Source: Prevotellaceae bacterium UBA6858
GTDB taxonomy: Bacteria > Bacteroidota > Bacteroidia > Bacteroidales > Bacteroidaceae
Length of the DNA: 64,000 nt
Direction: 5' to 3'
Assembly (NCBI GenBank): GCA_002451695.1
Contig: DKDC01000031.1
Span: 123,748-187,747, forward strand
Part shown: one piece after another, positions 7,818 to 15,815 of the stretch
Position numbering within the stretch: position 1 is the first letter of the stretch
How the letters are laid out: each line of letters opens with the position of its first letter
Notes under the pieces: model-generated
Seen by the model: the letters and a program-made list of their open reading frames with translations, nothing else
The model's database searches: none
What the model was told of the DNA's origin: nothing
Translations under genes and position numbers: made by a program

Positions 7818-10800
7818 ATGAAAAAGCTAAAACTTTCATTGCTCTCGCTGGCAATGTCGGGGCTTGCCCTAACGGGCATACAGGCCGTTGACATTGTTGA
7901 CGGAGTGTACCAAATCACCAACGCGGGTGATTTCGTGGAGTTCGCAAACGATGTCAACTCGGGCAAACCGAGCCTCAACGCCGTGCTGACGGCAGACATC
8001 GATCTGAGCGGAGTTACATGGACACCAATCGGAACGGAACTCGCACCGTACAAAGGCACGTTTGACGGGCAGGGACACCGCATCAGCAACCTCGTGATCA
8101 ATTCCGATGAAGACTACCAGGGCATCTTCGGACACATCGGCGGCGGCGCGGCATTCAAAAACTTCTGCATCGACAAGAGCTGCTCATTCAGTGGCGGCGC
8201 ATACGTCGGGGCAGTGGCAGGAAGCTCGCACGGCGGCGGCACGGCCACATTCAACAACATCGGCAACGAAGCCGACGTAACCGGCACCGGGGCGAACGTC
8301 GCAGCCATCATAGGCGTGAGCATGGGTTCCACGTGCGCGTTCGTGATAACCAACTGCTACAACACCGGCAACATAACCGGCGGCAAGGAGTCGGCGGCAT
8401 TCTCCGGATGGGTAGGCAACGGCTCGAGGGTGCAGAGCTGCTACAACACCGGCACTGTTTCCGGCGTGGACGGCTCGAACAAACTATTCCGAAACACCAG
8501 CTCCACGGCATCTAACCTTTTCGACATAGAGGGCGTGCAGGGAAAACAGCTCACCGAGGATATGCTCGCAAGCGGAGAACTCGCATTCGCGCTCAACGGC
8601 AACAAGAGCGCAAACGTTTCGTGGTACCAGAACCTCGACAACGGCGAAACGCCGGATGCGACACCCGTGTTCGACTCCACGCACGGAATTGTTTACGCAG
8701 TAGGCACGATCCTCTGCAACGGCACACTCTCGGAGGACATTTCGGGATATTCCAACACCAATCAGACAAAGCAGAGCGACCACGAATATGTTGACGGCGT
8801 GTGCGAGTACTGCCACAAGGTGATACCCGACTTCATCCCAAAGAACGACGGCGTTTATGAGATAAGCGACGCAAAGCAACTGCACTGGCTTGCAAACTAC
8901 GTGAACAGCCTTAGCGGCCAGAAAGTGTACGCCCGCCTGATGGAAGACGTTGACTTCAGCGAATACAGCGCAAAGGACGAGACAATCGGCACGGAAGGAC
9001 ATTATTTCCAAGGCTGGTTCGACGGACAGGGACACACCGTAACCATTAACTACAACACCCAAACTCCGTACATGAGCCTTTTCATGTACATCAGGAACGC
9101 AACAGTAAAGAACCTCATAACGGAAGGCTCGATAAACGCTGTGCAGGAAACTTCGGGCATTGCGAGCTTCATGTTTGAAAACGCCATAATCGAAAACTGC
9201 ATAAGCAAGGTGGCGATTACCAGCCAGAAAAACGGCGACACAGGTCTCGGCGGAATTTCCGTCAAGGGCAAAGGCGACTGCACCATACGCAACTGCGCAT
9301 TCCTCGGCTCTATAACCGACCCCACAGGCTACGGCAACGGCGCGATTATGGCATACGCCGAAGACGGCACAAGCATCAAGATTGAAAACTGCTACGTGAA
9401 CGCGCAATTCAACATCAGCAGCGGCGGCGACAACAACATCATCGCGCGCAACGGCGCAACCGTGAAAAACTGCTACTACGTTGACGCGAACATACTGTCC
9501 CTGCCCTCTCTGGGTGCAAAGCAAGTGGACGAGACACAGATTGCGAGCGGAGAATTGTGCTTCATGCTAAACAATCTGCAGAGCGACAGCGTTTCTTGGT
9601 ATCAGAACCTGAACAACGACGGCGAGATTGATCTTGAGCCTGTGCCTTTCAGCGACCACGGCACGGTTTACGCCGTCGGCACACTCAACTGCGACGGAAC
9701 AAGCACAGGAGAGAGCAGCTTCTCCAACTACGAAGACGGCTCGATTATAACTCCGCACAACTACGTGGACGGCGTATGCTCGTTCTGCCACATTGCAGAA
9801 GAAAACTACATGACACCCGTTGACGGCGTTTATGAGATATCCACGCCCGAACAGCTCAATTGGTTCGCCAACTACAACAACAGCGGACACAACACCATTA
9901 ACGGAAAGTTGCTCTCCGACATAGACTTTACAAAATATTCCGCCGACAGCGTTATGATCGGCACAGACCAGAACGGCCGTGCCGACATTTTCTACTCCGG
10001 CACTTTCGACGGACAGGGACACACCGTTACCTTGGCATACAACCGCAACGATCCCAAGGGCGGAGCGGCACTGTTCGGCATCTGCCGCAACGCCACGATA
10101 AAGAACCTCGTAACCGAGGGAACTGTAAAGGCAGGCTACATGATTGGCGGCATACTCATTAAGAGCCAGGGCAACTCCGTGATAGAAAACTGCTACAGTT
10201 CGGCTACCCTTTCAAGCTTTGTTGAGGGCGATGTTACAATCGGCGGAATCGCCGCCGCAGCCGAGAACCACGGCGTTTACAGGAACTGCGGCTTCACCGG
10301 GAGCATCATAGCTGAGGGCGGCACAGGCAACGGCGGCCTCATGGGCTATGCCAACGGCGGCGTGGAGGTTGTTTTCGAGAACTGCTATGTGGCGGGAACT
10401 TTCGCAACTGCCGGGAACAGCGCGATGATTTGCCGCAACAGCCCCACCATCAAAAACTGCTACTATGTTGACAACGGCGTGCTCGACATCGACACACGCG
10501 CTACGGAAATAACAGAGGACGACCTTACAAGCGGCGCACTCTGCTTCATGCTCAACAACTACGAGAACGGCGGCAAGCCTTGGACACAGACCCTCGGCAC
10601 TGACAACAGCCCGAAACCCGTAGCCGGCGGCGATGCTGTTTACGCCATAGGAACACTGAAATGCGACGGCACTGCCGAGGACATGGCTTACTCCAACACC
10701 GAGGGCGGGTTTGCGAAAGCCGAGCACGCATACGGCGCTGACGGTATCTGTGAAAACTGTGGCGGACGCAAAATCTCAACCCCGGCACAACTCATGGCGC

Positions 10801-11759
10801 TTTCCGAGGACATAGGCAGCGGTTTCACGAACAGCAACATCAACGTTGTGCTCGCAAACGACCTCGATATGTCTGAAATCACGGAGTACAGGGGCATCGG
10901 AACAGAGGAGTTCCCCTTCACCGGCAAGTTCGACGGTCAGGGACACGTCATCAGCAACCTCGTCATCAACACTCCCGAAGAGGCATTCCAAGGCTTGTTC
11001 GGAGTTATCAACGATGGCGTTGAAATCAGGAACGTTGTGCTTGATTCCTCCTGCTCTATAACCGCAGACTCCTACGCAGCCGGCATAGCGGCCTGCTCAA
11101 ACGGCACAGGCATCATCACAATCGAGAACTGCGGCAACGAGGCAGATGTTACGGTTACGGGCAAGGGTTCGCACCCCGCAGGAGTGAACGCGGCAGGCAT
11201 TCTCGGCGTGAACATGGGCAACACGGTTATCGTGAGGATTACCAACTGCTACAACACTGGAAACATCGCAGGAAAGGGCGAAAGCGCAGGTATTTGCGCA
11301 TGGCTCGGTTCGAGCGCGGAAGTGAGCAACTGCTACACCGCAGGAACTGTGAAGGGCGTTGACGGCGACAAGTCGTTCGCACGCTTCCAAACCGCGCCTA
11401 TCTTCAAGAGATGTTACGAGACATTCGGAGGCCAGACAACAAAAGTTACCGCCGAGGAGGTTGCAAACGGCAAGCTCTGCTGGCTGCTCAACAACGAGGT
11501 TAGCGGCGGCGAGAACTTCTTCCAGACGCTCGGCACCGACACTCACCCTGTTCTGTTCACAACGCACCAGAAGGTGTTCGAGGTTAACGGAATTTTCACC
11601 AACGACATCGTTGGAGTGAAAGATGCCACAGCCGGCAAACCCGCAAAGGGGGCGGAACGCATCTACTCCGTTGACGGAATGCGTCTGCAAGGCTTGCAGA
11701 AGGGCATAAACATCATCCGCAAGGCTGACGGCACAACACAGAAAGTTTTCGTGAAATAA
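7818..11759 (+). CDS. Large secreted GLUG/beta-helix-like repeat protein, paralogue 1
   Basis: 1313 residues. Signal peptide MKKLKLSLLSLAMSGLALTG..A, cleaved near residue 23. Four modules follow, beginning near residues 28, 346, 670 and 1000, each opening with DGVYQI/DGVYEIS- or KISTPAQL-like text and containing FDGQGH and strings such as ENCGNEADVT that resemble GLUG motifs. Modules 1 and 4 resemble each other, as do 2 and 3, an A-B-B-A order. Modules are joined by short linkers with CxxC (VDGVCEYCHK, VDGVCSFCHI, ADGICENCGG). The end, GAERIYSVDGMRLQGLQKG.. to KVFVK, looks like a type A sorting domain of type IX secretion. Likely a surface adhesin or glycan-contact protein; no catalytic motif seen. 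A closely related gene lies at 48491. Confidence 0.85.
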   Translation: MKKLKLSLLSLAMSGLALTGIQAVDIVDGVYQITNAGDFVEFANDVNSGKPSLNAVLTADIDLSGVTWTPIGTELAPYKGTFDGQGHRISNLVINSDEDYQGIFGHIGGGAAFKNFCIDKSCSFSGGAYVGAVAGSSHGGGTATFNNIGNEADVTGTGANVAAIIGVSMGSTCAFVITNCYNTGNITGGKESAAFSGWVGNGSRVQSCYNTGTVSGVDGSNKLFRNTSSTASNLFDIEGVQGKQLTEDMLASGELAFALNGNKSANVSWYQNLDNGETPDATPVFDSTHGIVYAVGTILCNGTLSEDISGYSNTNQTKQSDHEYVDGVCEYCHKVIPDFIPKNDGVYEISDAKQLHWLANYVNSLSGQKVYARLMEDVDFSEYSAKDETIGTEGHYFQGWFDGQGHTVTINYNTQTPYMSLFMYIRNATVKNLITEGSINAVQETSGIASFMFENAIIENCISKVAITSQKNGDTGLGGISVKGKGDCTIRNCAFLGSITDPTGYGNGAIMAYAEDGTSIKIENCYVNAQFNISSGGDNNIIARNGATVKNCYYVDANILSLPSLGAKQVDETQIASGELCFMLNNLQSDSVSWYQNLNNDGEIDLEPVPFSDHGTVYAVGTLNCDGTSTGESSFSNYEDGSIITPHNYVDGVCSFCHIAEENYMTPVDGVYEISTPEQLNWFANYNNSGHNTINGKLLSDIDFTKYSADSVMIGTDQNGRADIFYSGTFDGQGHTVTLAYNRNDPKGGAALFGICRNATIKNLVTEGTVKAGYMIGGILIKSQGNSVIENCYSSATLSSFVEGDVTIGGIAAAAENHGVYRNCGFTGSIIAEGGTGNGGLMGYANGGVEVVFENCYVAGTFATAGNSAMICRNSPTIKNCYYVDNGVLDIDTRATEITEDDLTSGALCFMLNNYENGGKPWTQTLGTDNSPKPVAGGDAVYAIGTLKCDGTAEDMAYSNTEGGFAKAEHAYGADGICENCGGRKISTPAQLMALSEDIGSGFTNSNINVVLANDLDMSEITEYRGIGTEEFPFTGKFDGQGHVISNLVINTPEEAFQGLFGVINDGVEIRNVVLDSSCSITADSYAAGIAACSNGTGIITIENCGNEADVTVTGKGSHPAGVNAAGILGVNMGNTVIVRITNCYNTGNIAGKGESAGICAWLGSSAEVSNCYTAGTVKGVDGDKSFARFQTAPIFKRCYETFGGQTTKVTAEEVANGKLCWLLNNEVSGGENFFQTLGTDTHPVLFTTHQKVFEVNGIFTNDIVGVKDATAGKPAKGAERIYSVDGMRLQGLQKGINIIRKADGTTQKVFVK

Positions 11760-11785
11760 CGCTCTCATACAACAATTTTCATCAG

Positions 11786-11821
11786 AAGCCGCACCGCGCA
11801 AAAGCCGGTGCGGCTTTTTTA
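11786..11821 (+). terminator. Rho-independent terminator after GLUG gene 1
   Basis: AAGCCGCACCG at 11786-11796 pairs with CGGTGCGGCTT at 11806-11816, then T-rich. The same terminator with the same flanks follows the paralogue at 52447. Confidence 0.9.
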
Positions 11822-11881
11822 TTGACGCGCCGCCTTGCAATGTCGCGGCGGCGGTTTGTGATGCGCTTCATGCGGCAGCGT

Positions 11882-11907
11882 GCAGGGCGTATGCCATACG
11901 CCCCTGC
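11882..11907 (-). repeat. REP-like palindrome
   Basis: GCAGGGCGTATG and CATACGCCCCTGC with a one-base centre form a near-perfect hairpin. It sits 17 bp from unit 4 of element copy C, on the same relative side as in the other composite copies. Confidence 0.75.
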
Positions 11908-11924
11908 AAATGGCGCAAAACCAA

Positions 11925-12029
11925 TAGTCCGAAAACTATATAGGACGTGGGAAAAACTACATAGGACGCAGGAAAAATTATATCAGACATAATCCAGACT
12001 ACATCAGACCTTTTTTCCGCCACTTGCAA
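11925..12029 (-). repeat. 21-bp-module intergenic element, copy C
   Basis: Read on the minus strand: TTGCAA flank ending at 12029, then units 11988-12008, 11967-11987, 11946-11966 and 11925-11945. Units 3 and 4 begin TCCTATGTAGTTTTTCC and TCCTATATAGTTTTC. The flank CGTTA beyond TTGCAA (to about 12051) is shared with copies E, K and others. Confidence 0.85.
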
Positions 12030-12051
12030 CACCTTGAAAAACACATCGTTA

Positions 12052-12318
12052 CAAAAATTTTGGCTTACAGGTTATTTTTCTGAAACTCAATGTGTTACAT
12101 TTTTAGAATGGCATTTGCCGTTTCGCGAGAAAACAGTCTGCGGCGCAATGTGGCAAACTGGGTGTCTGCCACTGTGGCTTCCTGTTTTTGGTCTTATATT
12201 CCGAAATACAGGTTATATTGCAAATTGCCAATTATCCGTTGCATTTTCCAACAAAAATCCAAGAAATCACAGCCGTTCCCAAACAAGCGGGATTAGTCCG
12301 TCAGTTTTCGGGAGCAAA
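12052..12318. other. Non-coding spacer before serC
   Basis: No credible gene, hairpin or known riboswitch pattern was recognised. Short open frames here lack coding character. A short stretch (TGAAACTCAA then GTTAC) resembles sequence just beyond element copy K, suggesting the repeat family's similarity extends past its core. Confidence 0.4.
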
Positions 12319-12350
12319 TTTGCGGAAAATTTTTATTTTTCGTAAATTCG
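12319..12350 (+). promoter_or_regulatory. serC promoter
   Basis: TTTG at 12319-12322 and TAAATTCG at 12343-12350 are separated by 20 bp, a good Bacteroidetes -33/-7 pair. The ATG is 60 bp downstream. Confidence 0.7.
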
Positions 12351-12409
12351 CGTCATAATACGCCCATGCGCGGAAAACAGAAACAACAAACAACAAAACA
12401 TACAGAGTA

Positions 12410-13477
12410 ATGAAAAAGTATAATTTCAACGCGGGACCGTCGATACTGCCCCAGCAAGTAATCAAGGCCACAACAGACGCTTGCACAGACTTCGAGAACA
12501 CCGGTCTCTCGCTTATGGAAATAAGCCACCGCAGCAAAGAGTTCCAGCCTGTGATGGACAATGCCGAAGCCCTCATGAAGGAGATTCTCGACATTCCCGA
12601 AGGCTACAGGGTGCTGTTCCTCGGCGGCGGCGCCAGCACGCAGTTCTGCATGGTGCCTTTCAATCTCTTGGAAAAGAAAGCCGCTTACCTCAACACCGGC
12701 ACATGGGCCAAGAAAGCCATAAAGGAGGCGAAGCTCTTCGGCGAGGTTGTTGAAGTGGCATCGTCGGCAGCCGACAACTATACTTACGTTCCCAAAGACT
12801 TCACGGTTCCGGCTGACGCAGACTATTTCCACATCACGACCAACAACACCATATACGGCACGGAAATCCGGAAGGAGCCCGACAGCCCGGTGCTGATGGT
12901 TGCAGATATGTCGAGCGACGTGCTTTCACGCCCCGTTGACGTTTCAAAATATGCAATAATATATGGCGGAGCACAGAAAAACCTCTCCATGGCGGGCGTA
13001 ACGTTCGTGATTGTAAAAGAAGACGCTCTCGGAAAGGTAAGCCGCGCCATTCCCACGATGCTCGATTATCGCACCCACATAGCCAAAGGCTCCATGTTCA
13101 ACACCCCGCCCGTCGTGCCCGTGTATTGCGCGATGAAGACCCTTGAATGGATAAAGGAGCAGGGCGGCGTAAAGGCCATGGACAAGCTCGCACACGAGCG
13201 TGCGGACATACTGTACGGCGAAATAGACCGCAACAAACTGTTCCGTGGCACTGTTAAGGAGGAAGACCGCTCGCTGATGAACATCTGCTTCGTGATGAAC
13301 AACGAATACAAGGAGCTTGAGGCCGACTTCATGAAGTTCGCCACCGAAAAAGGCATGGTGGGCATAAAGGGACACCGCTCGGTCGGCGGCTTCCGCGCTT
13401 CGTGCTACAACGCAATGCCTGTGGAGGGCGTGAAAGCCCTTGTGGAGGCAATGAAAGAATTTGAGGCACAACATTAA
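12410..13477 (+). CDS. serC: Phosphoserine aminotransferase
   Basis: 355 residues. A PLP enzyme that transaminates 3-phosphohydroxypyruvate to phosphoserine with glutamate, and also serves pyridoxine synthesis. The N-terminal NFNAGPSILPQQVI is typical, as is the segment LFLGGGASTQFCMVP near residue 70. The PLP lysine lies in YGGAQKNLSMAGVT near residue 190. SVGGFRASCYNAMPVEGV near the end is a family signature. It is followed by serA 79 bp downstream, so two consecutive serine-pathway steps are co-transcribed. A supply of phosphohydroxythreonine for PdxJ (44.7 kb) could also depend on this enzyme. Confidence 0.97.
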   Translation: MKKYNFNAGPSILPQQVIKATTDACTDFENTGLSLMEISHRSKEFQPVMDNAEALMKEILDIPEGYRVLFLGGGASTQFCMVPFNLLEKKAAYLNTGTWAKKAIKEAKLFGEVVEVASSAADNYTYVPKDFTVPADADYFHITTNNTIYGTEIRKEPDSPVLMVADMSSDVLSRPVDVSKYAIIYGGAQKNLSMAGVTFVIVKEDALGKVSRAIPTMLDYRTHIAKGSMFNTPPVVPVYCAMKTLEWIKEQGGVKAMDKLAHERADILYGEIDRNKLFRGTVKEEDRSLMNICFVMNNEYKELEADFMKFATEKGMVGIKGHRSVGGFRASCYNAMPVEGVKALVEAMKEFEAQH

Positions 13478-13556
13478 CAAACATTTCCGGGTTGGAAAGC
13501 CGCGATGCAGACATGACGCGGCTTCCAGCCCGGTCTTGACATAAGGAAAATCGGAA

Positions 13557-14477
13557 ATGAAAGTATTGATAGCAACAGAAAAGCCTTTTGCGCCGGCGGC
13601 TGTGGAAGGCATAAAGAAAGAGGTTTTGGATGCGGGCTACGAGCTTGCCCTCCTCGAAAAATACACCGATAAGAAAGAGCTTCTGGACGCGGTGGCTGAC
13701 GCAGACGCGCTCATCATAAGAAGCGACAAAATAGACAACGAGGTTTTTGACGCCGCAAAGCAGCTTAAAATAGTAGTGCGCGCAGGAGCCGGCTACGACA
13801 ACGTTGACCTCACTGCGGCAACAGCCCACAATGTTGTTGTGATGAACACTCCGGGACAGAACTCAAACGCGGTGGCGGAGCTTGTGCTCGGTCTGTTGGT
13901 TTTTGCCGTGCGCAATTTCTACAACGGCAAGACCGGTACAGAGCTTAAAGGCAAGAAACTCGGCATTCTCGCTTTCGGCAATGTGGGACGCAACGTGGCG
14001 CGCATAGCCAAAGGCTTCGGCATGGACGTTTACGCATTCGACGCCTTCTGCCCTGCAAGCGCAATCGAAGCCGCCGAAGTCAAGCCCGTGGCATCACGCG
14101 ACGAACTGTTTGAGAAATGCGACATCGTAAGTCTGCACATTCCCGCAACAGACGAGACCCGCAAGAGCATAAACTATGACGTTGTTACAAAGCTGCCCAA
14201 AAACGGCGTTCTCGTAAACACCGCCCGCAAGGAGGTGATTGACGAGGAAGGTCTCATCCGCGCACTTTCGGAACGCGAGGACTTGAAGTACATCGCCGAC
14301 ATCGCCCCCGAACGCGCCGCAGAATTTGCGGAGAAATTCCCCGGACGCTATTTTGCAACCCCCAAGAAGATGGGTGCGCAGACCAAAGAGGCAAACATCA
14401 ACGCCGGCATAGCCGCCGCGTGCCAGATTGTGGGCTTCCTGAAGGACGGCATCACCAAATTTCAGGTAAACAAGTAA
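13557..14477 (+). CDS. serA: D-3-phosphoglycerate dehydrogenase, short form
   Basis: 306 residues, without the C-terminal ACT or intervening domain of long SerA enzymes. Oxidises 3-phosphoglycerate to 3-phosphohydroxypyruvate with NAD+, the step before SerC. The NAD-binding motif is LGILAFGNVGRNVARIA near residue 137, one residue off the usual GxGxxG (it reads AFGNVG). RAGAGYDNVDLTAA near residue 80 and NTARKEVIDEEGL near residue 221 fit the 2-hydroxyacid dehydrogenase family. The catalytic His region is altered: the expected HxxxxT near residue 270 is not obvious (FATPKKMGAQTKEAN). Placement between serC and DUF1015 supports the serine-pathway call over other hydroxyacid dehydrogenases. Confidence 0.88.
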   Translation: MKVLIATEKPFAPAAVEGIKKEVLDAGYELALLEKYTDKKELLDAVADADALIIRSDKIDNEVFDAAKQLKIVVRAGAGYDNVDLTAATAHNVVVMNTPGQNSNAVAELVLGLLVFAVRNFYNGKTGTELKGKKLGILAFGNVGRNVARIAKGFGMDVYAFDAFCPASAIEAAEVKPVASRDELFEKCDIVSLHIPATDETRKSINYDVVTKLPKNGVLVNTARKEVIDEEGLIRALSEREDLKYIADIAPERAAEFAEKFPGRYFATPKKMGAQTKEANINAGIAAACQIVGFLKDGITKFQVNK

Positions 14478-14492
14478 AAAAGCGCAAAAGAC

Positions 14493-15740
14493 ATGGCAAC
14501 AGTAAAACCGTTTCGCGGTTTGCGCCCGCCAAAGAGCCTGGCGGAGAAAGTGGAGAGCCGTCCGTATGACGTGCTCAACTCACAGGAAGCACGCGAAGAG
14601 GCGGGCGGCAACGAAATGTCGCTATACCATATAATAAAGCCCGAAATAAACTTTCCCGAAGGGACAAGCGAATACGACCCTCGCGTTTACGAAAGCGCAA
14701 AGGAGCAGTTTGCCAAGTTTCAGGAGCAAGGCTGGCTGGTGCAGGACGCAGACGATAACTATTACCTCTACGCCCAGACCATGAACGGCAAGACGCAATA
14801 TGGCATTGTGGTTTGCGCTGCGGTTGAAGACTACATGAGCGGAGTAATCAAACGTCATGAACTCACCCGCAAGGACAAGGAGGAGGACAGGATGAAGCAC
14901 GTGCGCACCACCAACGCCAACATGGAGCCCGTGTTCCTTGCTTATCCCGACGATGCGGAACTCAACGCGCTTATCTCCCGATATGCGGCGCAAGAGCCGG
15001 TTTACGATTTCATCGCGCCGATAGACGGCTTCGGACACAAGTTCTGGATAATTTCCGACAACAAGGACAAGGAACTTATAACCGCACGCTTTGCAAAAAT
15101 GCCCTCGCTCTACATTGCCGACGGGCATCACCGTTCGGCGGCTGCGGCGCTTGTGGGCGCGGAAAAGGCGAAAAACGACCCCAACCGCACAGGAAAAGAG
15201 GAATACAACTATTTCATGGCGGTCTGCTTCCCGGCAAACCAGCTCACAATACTCGACTACAACCGCGTTGTCAAAGACTTGAACGGTCTGACCCCGCGCC
15301 AGTTCCTCAACGCCCTTACCGACGACTTCGTTATCATAGAAAAAGGCACTGAGAACTTTCGTCCGGCTCGCCATCACGAGTTCTCGCTTTATCTTTGCGG
15401 AAAGTGGTACGCCCTCGAGGCGAAGGACGGAACTTTTGACGAGGAAGACCCGATAGGGGTGCTTGACGTTGACATTTCATCAAGACTAATCCTCGACAAA
15501 ATCCTCGGCATAAAAGATCTTCGCTCTTCCGACCGCATTGACTTCGTTGGCGGATTGCGCGGACTTGACGAACTGCGCCGCAGGGTTGACTCGGGAGAAA
15601 TGGCGGCGGCTCTCGCGCTTTATCCCGTGTCGATGGATCAAATCATGACCATTGCCGACAGCGGAAAGATAATGCCGCCGAAGGCCACATGGTTCGAGCC
15701 GAAACTGCGCAGCGGGCTTGTTGTTCACAAACTCGGCTGA
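14493..15740 (+). CDS. DUF1015 family protein
   Basis: 415 residues, soluble. VKPFRGLRPPKSLAEKVES at the N-terminus, PYDVLNSQEAREEAGGNEMS after it, and YIADGHHRSAAA near residue 207 are hallmarks of DUF1015. The GHHR motif resembles a nucleotide- or phosphate-handling site, and the family has been linked to ParB/SerK-like serine kinases that make phosphoserine from serine. That link is family knowledge remembered with moderate certainty; here the location 15 bp after serA strengthens it. A hairpin terminator starts 18 bp after the stop. Confidence 0.9.
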   Translation: MATVKPFRGLRPPKSLAEKVESRPYDVLNSQEAREEAGGNEMSLYHIIKPEINFPEGTSEYDPRVYESAKEQFAKFQEQGWLVQDADDNYYLYAQTMNGKTQYGIVVCAAVEDYMSGVIKRHELTRKDKEEDRMKHVRTTNANMEPVFLAYPDDAELNALISRYAAQEPVYDFIAPIDGFGHKFWIISDNKDKELITARFAKMPSLYIADGHHRSAAAALVGAEKAKNDPNRTGKEEYNYFMAVCFPANQLTILDYNRVVKDLNGLTPRQFLNALTDDFVIIEKGTENFRPARHHEFSLYLCGKWYALEAKDGTFDEEDPIGVLDVDISSRLILDKILGIKDLRSSDRIDFVGGLRGLDELRRRVDSGEMAAALALYPVSMDQIMTIADSGKIMPPKATWFEPKLRSGLVVHKLG

Positions 15741-15758
15741 AAAACGGCGCAATACCAC

Positions 15759-15792
15759 AAAAAGGCGCAGGGAACGAACTCTGCGCCTTTTC
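15759..15792 (+). terminator. Terminator after serC-serA-DUF1015
   Basis: AAAGGCGCAG at 15761-15770 pairs with CTGCGCCTTT at 15781-15790. It ends only about 24 bp before the next ATG. Confidence 0.8.
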
Positions 15793-15815
15793 AATTCTAA
15801 CATAAAAATAATATC

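Noticed and set aside
12034..12345. 103-codon frame before serC
   Set aside because: Composition is non-coding, part is repeat copy C flank, and it overlaps the serC promoter.
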